Of a stretch of DNA of 64,000 bases, positions 13,201 to 25,512 are shown one piece after another (within the stretch, counting starts at the first letter, position 1; each line of letters begins with the position of its first letter). Source of the DNA: Oreohelix idahoensis (Eukaryota > Mollusca > Gastropoda > Stylommatophora > Oreohelicidae); contig JAMPIV010012421.1 of assembly GCA_024509875.1 (NCBI GenBank), forward strand, positions 186,001 through 250,000. Direction: 5' to 3'. The notes beneath the pieces are model-generated. The model searched no databases, had not been told where the DNA came from, and was given only the letters and a program-made list of their open reading frames with translations. Both the position numbers and the translations under genes were made by a program.

Positions 13201-16200
13201 AATTGTTTGCTCAGTTGTAATTTCACAACTTGTACCAGTAAAATTATCTTCAATTCCTGTTTGTATCTGCTGTATTGTAATTGTTTGCTCAGTTGTAATT
13301 TCACAACTTGTACCAGTAAAATTATCTTCAATTCCTGTTTGTATCTGCTGTATTGTAATTGTTTGCTCAGTTGTAATTTCACAACTTGTACCAGTAAAAT
13401 TATCTTCAATTCCTGTTTGTATCTGCTGTATTGTAATTGTTTGCTCAGTTGTAATTTCACAACTTGTACCAGTAAAATTATCTTCAATTCCTGTTTGTAT
13501 CTGCTGTATTGTAATTGTTTGCTCAGTTGTAATTTCACAACTTGTACCAGTAAAATTATCTTCAATTCCTGTTTGTATCTGCTGTATTGTAATTGTTTGC
13601 TCAGTTGTAATTTCACAACTTGTACCAGTAAAATTATCTTCAATTCCTGTTTGTATCTGCTGTATTGTAATTGTTTGCTCAGTTGTAATTTCACAACTTG
13701 TACCAGTAAAATTATCTTCAATTCCTGTTTGTATCTGCTGTATTGTAATTGTTTGCTCAGTTGTAATTTCACAACTTGTACCAGTAAAATTATCTTCAAT
13801 TCCTGTTTGTATCTGCTGTATTGTAATTGTTTGCTCAGTTGTAATTTCACAACTTGTACCAGTAAAATTATCTTCAATTCCTGTTTGTATCTGCTGTATT
13901 GTAATTGTTTGCTCAGTTGTAATTTCACAACTTGTACCAGTAAAATTATCTTCAATTCCTGTTTGTATCTGCTGTATTGTAATTGTTTGCTCAGTTGTAA
14001 TTTCACAACTTGTACCAGTAAAATTATCTTCAATTCCTGTTTGTATCTGCTGTATTGTAATTGTTTGCTCAGTTGTAATTTCACAACTTGTACCAGTAAA
14101 ATTATCTTCAATTCCTGTTTGTATCTGCTGTATTGTAATTGTTTGCTCAGTTGTAATTTCACAACTTGTACCAGTAAAATTATCTTCAATTCCTGTTTGT
14201 ATCTGCTGTATTGTAATTGTTTGCTCAGTTGTAATTTCACAACTTGTACCAGTAAAATTATCTTCAATTCCTGCTAGTATCTGCTGTATTGTAATTGTTT
14301 GCTCAGTTGTAATTTCACAACTTGTACCAGTAAAATTATCTTCAATTCCTGCTAGTATCTGCTGTATTGTAATTGTTTGCTCAGTTGTAATTTCACAACT
14401 TGTACCAGTAAAATTATCTTCAATTCCTGTTTGTATCTGCTGTATTGTAATTGTTTGCTCAGTTGTAATTTCACAACTTGTACCAGTAAAATTATCTTCA
14501 ATTCCTGCTAGTATCTGCTGTATTGTAATTGTTTGCTCAGTTGTAATTTCACAACTTGTACCAGTAAAATTATCTTCAATTCCTGTTTGTATCTGCTGTA
14601 TTGTAATTGTTTGCTCAGTTGTAATTTCACAACTTGTACCAGTAAAATTATCTTCAATTCCTGCTAGTATCTGCTGTATTGTAATTGTTTGCTCAGTTGT
14701 AATTTCACAACTTGTACCAGTAAAATTATCTTCAATTCCTGCTAGTATCTGCTGTATTGTAATTGTTTGCTCAGTTGTAATTTCACAACTTGTACCAGTA
14801 AAATTATCTTCAATTCCTGTTTGTATCTGCTGTATTGTAATTGTTTGCTCAGTTGTAATTTCACAACTTGTACAGTAAAATTATCTTCAATTCCTGTAGT
14901 ATCCTGTATTGTAAACCAGTAAAATTATCTTCAATTCCTGTTTGTATCTGCTGTATTGTAATTGTTTGCTCAGTTGTAATTTCACAACTTGTACCAGTAA
15001 AATTATCTTCAATTCCTGTTTGTATCTGCTGTATTGTAATTGTTTGCTCAGTTGTAATTTCACAACTTGTACCAGTAAAAATTATCTTCAATTCCTGTTT
15101 GTATCTGCTGTATTGTAATTGTTTGCTCAGTTGTAATTTCACAACTTGTACCAGTAAAATTATCTTCAATTCCTGTTTGTATCTGCTGTATTGTAATTGT
15201 TTGCTCAGTTGTAATTTCACAACTTGTACCAGTAAAATTATCTTCAATTCCTGTTTGTATCTGCTGTATTGTAATTGTTTGCTCAGTTGTAATTTCACAA
15301 CTTGTACCAGTAAAATTATCTTCAATTCCTGTTTGTATCTGCTGTATTGTAATTGTTTGCTCAGTTGTAATTTCACAACTTGTACCAGTAAAATTATCTT
15401 CAATTCCTGTTTGTATCTGCTGTATTGTAATTGTTTGCTCAGTTGTAATTTCACAACTTGTACCAGTAAAATTATCTTCAATTCCTGCTAGTATCTGCTG
15501 TATTGTAATTGATTGCTCAGTTGTAATTTCACAACTTGCAACAGTAAAATTATCTACAACTCCTGTTTGTATCTGCTGTATTGTAATTGTTTGCTCAGTT
15601 GTAATTTCACAACTTGTACCAGTAAAATTATCTTCAATTCCTGTTTGTATCTGCTGTATTGTAATTGTTTGCTCAGTTGTAATTTCACAACTTGTACCAG
15701 TAAAATTATCTTCAATTCCTGCTAGTATCTGCTGTATTGTAATTGTTTGCTCAGTTGTAATTTCACAACTTGTACCAGTAAAATTATCTTCAATTCCTGT
15801 TTGTATCTGCTGTATTGTAATTGTTTGCTCAGTTGTAATTTCACAACTTGTACCAGTAAAATTATCTTCAATTCCTGTTTGTATCTGCTGTATTGTAATT
15901 GTTTGCTCAGTTGTAATTTCACAACTTGTACCAGTAAAATTATCTTCAATTCCTGTTTGTATCTGCTGTATTGTAATTGTTTGCTCAGTTGTAATTTCAC
16001 AACTTGTACCAGTAAAATTATCTTCAATTCCTGTTTGTATCTGCTGTATTGTAATTGTTTGCTCAGTTGTAATTTCACAACTTGTACCAGTAAAATTATC
16101 TTCAATTCCTGTTTGTATCTGCTGTATTGTAATTGTTTGCTCAGTTGTAATTTCACAACTTGTACCAGTAAAATTATCTTCAATTCCTGTTTGTATCTGC

Positions 16201-19200
16201 TGTATTGTAATTGTTTGCTCAGTTGTAATTTCACAACTTGTACCAGTAAAATTATCTTCAATTCCTGCTAGTATCTGCTGTATTGTAATTGTTTGCTCAG
16301 TTGTAATTTCACAACTTGTACCAGTAAAATTATCTTCATTCCTGTTTGTATCTGCTGTATTGTAATTGTTTGCTCAGTTGTAATTTCACAACTTGTACCA
16401 GTAAAATTATCTTCAATTCCTGTTTGTATCTGCTGTATTGTAATTGTTTGCTCAGTTGTAATTTCACAACTTGTACCAGTAAAATTATCTTCAATTCCTG
16501 CTAGTATCTGCTGTATTGTAATTGTTTGCTCAGTTGTAATTTCACAACTTGTACCAGTAAAATTATCTTCAATTCCTGTTTGTATCTGCTGTATTGTAAT
16601 TGTTTGCTCAGTTGTAATTTCACAACTTGTACCAGTAAAATTATCTTCAATTCCTGTTTGTATCTGCTGTATTGTAATTGTTTGCTCAGTTGTAATTTCA
16701 CAACTTGTACCAGTAAAATTATCTTCAATTCCTGCTAGTATCTGCTGTATTGTAATTGTTTGCTCAGTTGTAATTTCACAACTTGTACCAGTAAAATTAT
16801 CTTCAATTCCTGTTTGTATCTGCTGTATTGTAATTGTTTGCTCAGTTGTAATTTCACAACTTGTACCAGTAAAATTATCTTCAATTCCTGTTTGTATCTG
16901 CTGTATTGTAATTGTTTGCTCAGTTGTAATTTCACAACTTGTACCAGTAAAATTATCTTCAATTCCTGTTTGTATCTGCTGTATTGTAATTGTTTGCTCA
17001 GTTGTAATTTCACAACTTGTACCAGTAAAATTATCTTCAATTCCTGTTTGTATCTGCTGTATTGTAATTGTTTGCTCAGTTGTAATTTCACAACTTGTAC
17101 CAGTAAAATTATCTTCAATTCCTGTTTGTATCTGCTGTATTGTAATTGTTTGCTCAGTTGTAATTTCACAACTTGTACCAGTAAAATTATCTTCAATTCC
17201 TGTTTGTATCTGCTGTATTGTAATTGTTTGCTCAGTTGTAATTTCACAACTTGTACCAGTAAAATTATCTTCAATTCCTGTTTGTATCTGCTGTATTGTA
17301 ATTGTTTGCTCAGTTGTAATTTCACAACTTGTACCAGTAAAATTATCTTCAATTCCTGTTTGTATCTGCTGTATTGTAATTGTTTGCTCAGTTGTAATTT
17401 CACAACTTGTACCAGTAAAATTATCTTCAATTCCTGTTTGTATCTGCTGTATTGTAATTGTTTGCTCAGTTGTAATTTCACAACTTGTACCAGTAAAATT
17501 ATCTTCAATTCCTGCTAGTATCTGCTGTATTGTAATTGTTTGCTCAGTTGTAATTTCACAACTTGTACCAGTAAAATTATCTTCAATTCCTGCTAGTATC
17601 TGCTGTATTGTAATTGTTTGCTCAGTTGTAATTTCACAACTTGTACCAGTAAAATTATCTTCAATTCCTGTTTGTATCTGCTGTATTGTAATTGTTTGCT
17701 CAGTTGTAATTTCACAACTTGTACCAGTAAAATTATCTTCAATTCCTGCTAGTATCTGCTGTATTGTAATTGTTTGCTCAGTTGTAATTTCACAACTTGT
17801 ACCAGTAAAATTATCTTCAATTCCTGTTTGTATCTGCTGTATTGTAATTGTTTGCTCAGTTGTAATTTCACAACTTGTACCAGTAAAATTATCTTCAATT
17901 CCTGTTTGTATCTGCTGTATTGTAATTGTTTGCTCAGTTGTAATTTCACAACTTGTACCAGTAAAATTATCTTCAATTCCTGTTTGTATCTGCTGTATTG
18001 TAATTGTTTGCTCAGTTGTAATTTCACAACTTGTACCAGTAAAATTATCTTCAATTCCTGCTAGTATCTGCTGTATTGTAATTGTTTGCTCAGTTGTAAT
18101 TTCACAACTTGTACCAGTAAAATTATCTTCAATTCCTGCTAGTATCTGCTGTATTGTAATTGTTTGCTCAGTTGTAATTTCACAACTTGTACCAGTAAAA
18201 TTATCTTCAATTCCTGTTTGTATCTGCTGTATTGTAATTGTTTGCTCAGTTGTAATTTCACAACTTGTACCAGTAAAATTATCTTCAATTCCTGCTAGTA
18301 TCTGCTGTATTGTAATTGTTTGCTCAGTTGTAATTTCACAACTTGTACCAGTAAAATTATCTTCAATTCCTGCTAGTATCTGCTGTATTGTAATTGTTTG
18401 CTCAGTTGTAATTTCACAACTTGTACCAGTAAAATTATCTTCAATTCCTGTTTGTATCTGCTGTATTGTAATTGTTTGCTCAGTTGTAATTTCACAACTT
18501 GTACCAGTAAAATTATCTTCAATTCCTGCTAGTATCTGCTGTATTGTAATTGTTTGCTCAGTTGTAATTTCACAACTTGTACCAGTAAAATTATCTTCAA
18601 TTCCTGTTTGTATCTGCTGTATTGTAATTGTTTGCTCAGTTGTAATTTCACAACTTGTACCAGTAAAATTATCTTCAATTCCTGTTTGTATCTGCTGTAT
18701 TGTAATTGTTTGCTCAGTTGTAATTTCACAACTTGTACCAGTAAAATTATCTTCAATTCCTGTTTGTATCTGCTGTATTGTAATTGTTTGCTCAGTTGTA
18801 ATTTCACAACTTGTACCAGTAAAATTATCTTCAATTCCTGCTAGTATCTGCTGTATTGTAATTGTTTGCTCAGTTGTAATTTCACAACTTGTACCAGTAA
18901 AATTATCTTCAATTCCTGTTTGTATCTGCTGTATTGTAATTGTTTGCTCAGTTGTAATTTCACAACTTGTACCAGTAAAATTATCTTCAATTCCTGCTAG
19001 TATCTGCTGTATTGTAATTGTTTGCTCAGTTGTAATTTCACAACTTGTACCAGTAAAATTATCTTCAATTCCTGTTTGTATCTGCTGTATTGTAATTGTT
19101 TGCTCAGTTGTAATTTCACAACTTGTACCAGTAAAATTATCTTCAATTCCTGCTAGTATCTGCTGTATTGTAATTGTTTGCTCAGTTGTAATTTCACAAC

Positions 19201-19590
19201 TTGTACCAGTAAAATTATCTTCAATTCCTGCTAGTATCTGCTGTATTGTAATTGTTTGCTCAGTTGTAATTTCACAACTTGTACCAGTAAAATTATCTTC
19301 AATTCCTGTTTGTATCTGCTGTATTGTAATTGTTTGCTCAGTTGTAATTTCACAACTTGTACCAGTAAAATTATCTTCAATTCCTGCTAGTATCTGCTGT
19401 ATTGTAATTGTTTGCTCAGTTGTAATTTCACAACTTGTACCAGTAAAATTATCTTTAATTCCTGTTTGTATCTGCTGTATTGTAGTTGTTTGCTCAGTTG
19501 TAATTTCACAACTTGTACCAGTAAAATTATCTTCAATCCCTGCTTGTATCTGCTGTATTGTAATTGTTTGCTTTGCTCTTTGTAATTCAT
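1290..19590. repeat. Giant 78-bp satellite array, about 230 units
   Basis: About 18.3 kb of head-to-tail 78-bp units, each containing GTATCTGCTGTATTGTAATT, TTTGCTCAGTTGTAATTTCA and TTGTACCAGTAAAATTATC. Most units are nearly identical. The main variable site is the phrase after TTCCTG, which is TTTGTATC, CTAGTATC, TTAGTATC or CTTGTATC. Units are degenerate at the left edge (about 1290-1860) and at the right edge (19440-19590), as expected for an array homogenised from within. Rearranged junctions occur near 2690-2750, 3720-3770, 4555, 6625-6665, 9150, 12500-12535, 13035 and 14873-14915. Because 78 is a multiple of 3, long open frames exist on both strands (up to 1142 plus-strand and 1113 minus-strand codons around 16.3-19.7 kb). 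They are broken by indels elsewhere and I do not call them genes. Confidence 0.97.
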
Positions 19591-19796
19591 CATTTGTGTT
19601 CTCTCTCATTCATTCCTTTAATCTGTTGTTAGAATCTCAAATAGCTTACCTGACCACAAGGTCTTTCATAATATGTGGACATGTACCCTTATATAACCAA
19701 CAGTCCCTGTGTCTAGGTTGAACAGGGTATGACTTGCCAAAATGAGACACAGCTTAAAACAAATTTATAGTTTATCTATTGCATACATGCCACACG

Positions 19797-19892
19797 CTAT
19801 GGTTTACCCATAATCTGTACGGGGTGTTTGCGTTTTCAGATGTGTACGGCCCGTACAAACGTCTGTACGGGTTTTTTCGCCTAATTATTAAA
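19797..19892 (+). repeat. Dispersed repeat with GTACGG motifs
   Basis: This stretch contains GTTTACCCATAATCTGTACG, TTTTCAGATGTGTACGG and GTACGGGTTTTTTCGCC followed by TAATTATTAAA. The reverse complement of 61091-61183 aligns to it over nearly its whole length, and a shorter divergent relative lies near 59905-59940. It is probably a fragment of an old interspersed element of unknown class. Confidence 0.55.
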
Positions 19893-20619
19893 CATACATA
19901 TAAATCGATCGTCTTGTGCCACTACCGTAGCCGTAATTTGCGTCATTTTTAATGTTATTTGCAAGAGAGTTAGCTTCCGTTTCTGATCTTTATTTAGAAA
20001 TGGGAGTATCCGTGTTTATTTTCTGTGAATTTTTTAAATCGCAATCAATCGGCATCGAACACGCTGCCATTTTCGCTCTAATTTTAATGGATTCTGACTC
20101 CGATGCGATGACAAGGAGATCTTTGTCTTTATTAGCGCTAATATCGGTTCTCAGAATATGGGTGATGGCAGAGATGGAAACGAAAGTAGAATGTCATTGC
20201 TAATATGTATAATTTTAGGGGTTAGGATTAGGTTTATCGGAAAGGTTTAGGGTTACGGCCAAATGTCACTGCTGACGAGGGCGTTTGTTGCTTTGCTACT
20301 GATGATGGGTGTAACGAAAAGATCGTCATTTGATTTGTATTGGTCAAATGACTTTCATTGAGATACAAAGGAAAAGGACTCTTCGTTTGTTGGGTTTTTT
20401 TTTTAATTTTTTTAAAAATTTTAATTTTTTTTTTTAATCGTTTTTTTCATCTTCCATACCTCTCTTCCTATCACATCTAACATCTGATTAATCAATTGAA
20501 CCTCTTATTTATCTCAAATTATCTATTGTTATACATTGTGTTTCCTTTCATTTTTCAAGTACTTTTTTTGTCTCTGCAGCTCTACTTTTGGTCTTGCATC
20601 TTTATTAACAGAAATGAGA
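19893..20619. other. No gene seen; T-rich tract
   Basis: An 83-codon open frame at 19952-20203 shows no recognisable domain. Poly-T/A tracts lie at about 20395-20450. Nothing functional is supported. Confidence 0.5.
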
Positions 20620-22055
20620 AAATGTTGGAGCTAAAGATAATGTTGGAACTAGAGAAACTGTTGGAAGTAGAGAAAATTTTGAAATAGAGAAAATGTTGGA
20701 AGTAGATAAAATGTTGGAACTAGATAAAATGTTGGAAGTAGAGAAAATGGTGGAACTAGAGAAAAAGTTGGAACTAAACAAAATGTTGAAACAAGAAAAT
20801 TTTTGAACTACAAAAATATATTGGAACTAGAGAAAAATTTTAGAACTAGATAAAAAGTTGGAACTAGAGAAAATGTTGAAACTAGAGAAAATGTTGGAAC
20901 TAGAGAAAATGGTGGAACTAGAAAAAATGGTGGAACTAGAGAAAATGGTGGAACTAGAAAAAATGGTGGAACTAGAGAAAATGGTGGAACTAGAGGAAAT
21001 GGTGGAACTAGAAAAAATGATAGAACTAGAGAAAATGGTGGAACTAGAGAAAATGGTGGAACTAGAGGAAATGGTGGAACTAGAGAAAATGGTGGAACTA
21101 GAGAAAAAGTTGAAACTAGAGAAAATGATGAAACTAGAGAAAATGATGGAACTAGAGAAAATGGTGGAACTAGAGAAAATGGTGGAACTAGAAAAAATGA
21201 TAGAACTAGAAAAAATGGTGGAACTAGAGAAAATGGTGGAACTAGAGAAAATGGTGGAACTAGAGAAAATGTTGGAACTAGAGAAAATGGTGGAACTAGA
21301 AAAAATGGTGGAACTAGAGAAAATGTTGAAACTAGAGAAAATGTTGGAACTAGAGAAAATGGTGGAACTAGAAAAAATGGTGGAACTAGAGAAAGTGGTG
21401 GAACTAGAGAAAATGGTGGAACTAGAGAAAATGGTGGAACTAGAAAAAATGGTGGAACTAGAGAAAATGTGGAACTAGAAAAAATGATAGAACTAGAAAA
21501 AATGGTGGAACTAGAGAAAATGGTGGAACTAGAAAAAAATGGTGGAACTAGAGAAAATGTTTAAACTAGAGAAAATGTTGGAACTAGAGAAAATGGTGGA
21601 ACTAGAGAAAATGGTGGAACTAGAAAAAATGGTGGAACTAGAGAAAATGGTGGAACTAGAGAAAATGGTGGAACTAGAAAAAATGGTGGAACTAGAAAAA
21701 ATGGTGGAACTAGAAAAATGGTGGAACTAGAAAAAATGGTGGAACTAGGGGAAATGGTGGAACTAGAAAAAATGGTGGAACTAGAGAAAATAATGGAACT
21801 AGAGGAAATGATGGAACTAGAGGAAATGGTGGAACTAGAAAAAATGGTGGAACTAGAGAAAATGGTGGAACTAGAGGAAATGGTGGAACTAGAGGAAATT
21901 TTGGAACTAGAAAAAATGTTGGAACTAAAAAAAATGTTGGAACTAGAAAAAATGGTGGAACTAGAGGAAATGGTGGAACTAGAGGAAATGGTGGAACTAG
22001 AGGAAATGGTGGAACTAGAAAAAATAGTGGAACTAGAAAAAATGTTGCAACCATG
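20620..22055. repeat. 18-bp minisatellite, about 80 units
   Basis: Units of 18 bp read GTGGAACTAGAGAAAATG with substitutions (GTTGGAACT, GAAAAAATG, GAGGAAATG). The left edge (20620-20860) is degenerate. The 18-bp period keeps frames open and gives a VELEKM-type hexapeptide on the plus strand (206 codons at 20858-21478) and a PPFPLV-type repeat on the minus strand. Neither has non-repeat coding sequence around it, so I treat this as non-coding. Confidence 0.95.
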
Positions 22056-23665
22056 TTATGCATGAAATATTATAAGCCAGAACCATCATTATCATGCAGA
22101 TACTCAAATCATATTGTAACTGCATGAGAAATACTGTGTGTTGTGTAACTGTTGAAACATAATTGTGAGTTTTGGTTGTGACAATACTTGCTACCAGTAG
22201 TTGCTAGCTGCTCAGTGATGCTGATATCTCAGATACTTGTATTTTGTTGGATTAGGAGTATTTAGTAACATCTGAATGTCAAAAAGAATTGTATACTACC
22301 TTATGTTACCGGTATTGTTATTATGTGACCGTATGGCCTACTACGTCATTTTAGCACTATGGTGCTGCCACGTATTAGAATTAGAGTAAGAGTATGTAAA
22401 CAAGATTAAAACACTAAGTACTTGAAGCACGACTAGTTAGTAAAATAAACACTAGTCACAAACCCATGACGTCATTCAATCATGGTGTACATGAACTCAT
22501 GATGGCATCAAACCTTGTGTGGAATCCATACAAGTTAGAACGGAAGCCCTTTAGAATAGAGAAAACTTAGAACAATGATTGGTCAATACTACTTAGTTAC
22601 TATAATTTTAGATCAGAAACTTTGTAGTTGGTTAAGTTAAAGACTAATCTAACAGTCAGTTGGACCCCCAGATCAATCATAAGATAGTTTCCGGTTTATC
22701 CTCCAATAAGAAATAATAACATCCGGCCAGCTAAGCACCGAATGACCATATAGACGGATGCATCTTGGATACCAGTTAGTGAGACCCTCACACAGTGTTA
22801 CATGAACCATTGCATGTTAGGCATTATCCACCTTTACAGGTGCGGAGCAACCATGGCGCATCCCCTTGGGTGATAACAAAAACCTACGGTACCAACATTT
22901 TGGAACGAGAATTGTGTTATTCATAGTTTTCAAGAGATTCCAAACCAACCAGGGAGTTCGGCGAGCCAGCGCTGCACCCTGCTACGATTGTTTAGTAGTC
23001 CCTCTGCTCTTATAGCAGATACTACCGTAAGTACCGGTTTCAAGTCTCGGTCGAACATTTTAAATTCAGTTAGGTGTCCACAGCACACAAGACATGCCAA
23101 ATCCACGGCTAAAGTAAGCAGAAGCCTTTTTTTTACATTGAGGCTAATAGTAACAGTTATAAACACCAACATATACCAGCCTCCAAAATCAACTTGGGTT
23201 TCCATGACACTTCTGTAACTACCATCTCTGGCAGTAGCCAGTTAAATAACAGAAGAACACTAACACAATAAGTACAGTGATTATTTCCCTTTGACAACAT
23301 CAGGGGATATAACAATATAGACTGTATTACATAACCAACCCAGTCATTTATTACCTTATACACTAACAAGGTATTGCCACTCTGTCTTCATACTGTCACA
23401 ATTACAATAATTGTTCATCATCACACTCTGGCAACACACATAGGTTCTCAGTCTCCCTCAACAAATGACCAAGGGTATGAATGCTAGCTGGTTGTATATA
23501 AGCCATATCCATCCTCTCATATTTCCTTCCTAGCTATAGCTTTATGTTTGACACCAAATTTCACCAGTCTGAGCCTTGTTCTTTTATTGATTGCAGTGTC
23601 ATTCTCTAACAGGTGACTGTTAATTGTCTATTTTTCCTTCGCCTTATCCATATCCATTGTCCCCA
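22056..23665. other. Unique sequence, no gene seen
   Basis: Several short open frames (for example 22930-23205 minus) have no recognisable motif, and no convincing exon flanked by splice sites was found. Confidence 0.5.
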
Positions 23666-24007
23666 CTATGGGTGCTCGTGAACCTCATCTGTTGATTTCC
23701 TCACTGCTGTGTACCCCCGCACGACCAGGACTGTAGATCCACACAAGTTCCTGAAGGTTTGAGACTCTGTGTATGTTCTCCATTCATGTTGTAGCCATCC
23801 ATTTTGGATCTTCCAAAACATGAACTGAGAGTCTGATATGATAAATGCCTTGGTTAACAGAGTTTCATCTAGCCACCTTACGGCTGCAGTAGCTGTGTCT
23901 GAGTCCATTCTCATGCTGGAGGTTGTTGTCATGTAAGCTCTGCCTTGTTCAGTGATGACTCTGTCCTTTACTCTAGCCAAGAAGCCCATCACAGAGAACA
24001 GACCCAT
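23666..24007 (-). pseudogene. LINE RNase H-domain fragment
   Basis: The 113-codon minus-strand frame includes FIISDSQFMFWKIQNGW followed by LQHEW. This resembles the RNase H region that follows reverse transcriptase in some non-LTR retrotransposons, where an aspartate in a (T/S)DSQS-type motif is catalytic. Upstream residues such as TATAAVRWLDETLL fit the preceding helix. The frame has no proper start and no adjoining reverse transcriptase, so it is a relic. It lies just beside an inserted LINE copy at 24040. The assignment rests on motif likeness only; a chance open frame is the alternative. Confidence 0.45.
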
Positions 24008-24039
24008 CAGTGTTTACTATGTATACAGAAAGTTAATAC

Positions 24040-24863
24040 TTACTTAGTCGTTCCCCTTCTACCGTGAGGTGTAGAGGTTTGGAAGAGAGAGCGCCAGACT
24101 ATCCTATCGGCTGTCTTCCTCCTGGCCTGGTTCCATTCTAGTCCTCGGTCCTTCAAAGATTGTCTAATGTTGTCCTCCCAGCGGACTCTGGGTCGTCCTG
24201 AGGGTCTGGATCCTTGGCTCTTTGTTTCCCATGCTTGTCGTGGTAGCCGATCTTCTCCCATTCTGCAGACATGGCCAAACCATCTTAGTTGGGACTGTTC
24301 TACTTGGGTCTGCAGGGGGTGGGATTTAAGGCCTTGACGTATCGTCTGGTTGCGTACCATGTCTCTTCTTGTTACTTCAACCACCTTCCTCAGATACCTT
24401 ATTTCTGAGGTTTGGATCTGGCTTTTGTGGGTTGTAGTCATTGCCCATGACTCACATCCATATGTCAAGACTGGGACATAGGTGGAGCGGCATACAGCCA
24501 TCTTCGTATTTTTACCAACCTCTCTCTTGCTGAGGAATCCTCGATTTATGGCCTGAAAAAGTCTCCCAGCTGCTGCTTTTCGAGTGGCCAACTCTTCTCC
24601 GATGCCTCCCTTTCGGTCAATAATAGCTCCGAGGTATTTAAAGTGGTCTACTTGCTCCAGGACGCGCTCTCCCAGCCCAACCTGATGTCCTCTCTCCTCT
24701 CGCGACACCACCATGGATTTTGTTTTAGAGCTGCCCATGACCATCCCTCTCCTCTCCAGCTCCCCCCTCCAGACCCGCAGGCTGAACTGGAGATGTGCCT
24801 CTGATTTAGCAACCAGGGCAACATCATCAGCAAATGCCAGCTCCGAAATACAGACCCATCCCA
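24040..24863 (-). mobile_element. 5'-truncated RTE-like LINE (family A) with 14-bp target duplication
   Basis: The minus-strand frame (24040-24903) starts inside reverse transcriptase at the catalytic motif ELAFADDVALVAKSEAH and continues through the C-terminal region (YLGAIIDRKGG, TYGCESWAMTT, QLRWFGHVCRMGEDRLPRQA, GRPRVRWEDNIRQSL) to the terminal GRRGTTK and stop. The 3' end is a short TAAG-type tail, seen on the plus strand as TTACTTAG. The 14-bp repeat CAGAAAGTTAATAC flanks the copy at 24026-24039 and 24864-24877, a clean target-site duplication. Upstream endonuclease and most of the reverse transcriptase are missing, the usual result of incomplete target-primed reverse transcription. Three other copies of the family lie in the window. 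Confidence 0.9.
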
Positions 24864-24903
24864 TCAGAAAGTTAATACACAATAATAATAATAGCCCCTT
24901 CAC

Positions 24904-25167
24904 TCATAACTGACTATGGGAATACGCCCCTGAGGTGACAGCCCTCAGCTGCTTATTTTCCTGGTGCTCCTTTCGACATTTTCTCCTCTCTTCTGCTTGT
25001 TGTGAGAGCTTCTTTTCGCTCAATCTGAGGTAGCACCATAAAAAGCATTGCCACTTAGTGCAATCGGCAGCTTCATCCTCCCATGTTGCTGGATCCATGT
25101 CCAGTGCCCTCATATCTCTAATACACAAGACAGACCATAATTTTAGACCAGGGCTGCAACTCTGCAT
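24904..25167 (-). pseudogene. C-terminal fragment of another LINE
   Basis: The minus-strand frame has RDMRALDMDPATWEDEAAD then CTKW and an AEERRKCRKEH basic stretch. This pattern resembles the extreme C-terminus of LINE polyproteins that end with a DP.TWEDLA.DR..W segment and a basic, alanine-rich tail. No upstream polymerase remains. The family A copy at 24040-24863 was inserted on its 3' side. Identification is by pattern memory only. Confidence 0.45.
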
Positions 25168-25433
25168 TTGACTCCCTTACAAGACGTCTGCACCAAAACT
25201 TTCATACACTCTTACAGTGATAATCACTCTAGCAATATGTTTTAAATGATGATGATGCCAGGTCCATGCATTAGCCTTATGTCAGTTATCTCTTACATGT
25301 CTGACGGAGCAATAGGCCTATTATTTAATTGTCTCCTCAGAAACCCCTGGCAACTACATGTTGGGGGAGGGGTGAGAGACAGAGAATCTCATCACAAATA
25401 TTTAATAATAATCGGTTAACTTTGCTCTTTTAC

Positions 25434-25482
25434 GTTAACTTTGCCACATTTCTTTCAGGCAAATTACCAGTGCATAGATCAG
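25434..25482 (+). repeat. Degenerate copy of a 3' splice site and exon start
   Basis: GTTAACTTTGCCACATTTCT then TTCAG and GCAAATTACCAGTGCATAGA closely match the real acceptor and exon start at 27894-27945. It is the most distant of four such copies. The copied exon part has lost the reading frame. Confidence 0.65.
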
Positions 25483-25512
25483 TGGTGTTCCCAGCTGCAT
25501 TGTTTCGATCAT

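Noticed and set aside
1491..19721. Dozens of long open frames on both strands in the satellite, up to 1142 codons
   Set aside because: The 78-bp period is a multiple of 3, so any frame lacking a stop in one unit stays open. Both strands are open at once, indels break the frames in many places, and no flanking coding exon was found.
20858..22065. VELEKM-repeat open frames and the opposite PPFPLV-repeat frames
   Set aside because: They follow from the 18-bp minisatellite period. There is no non-repeat domain, and the frames end wherever the array has an indel.
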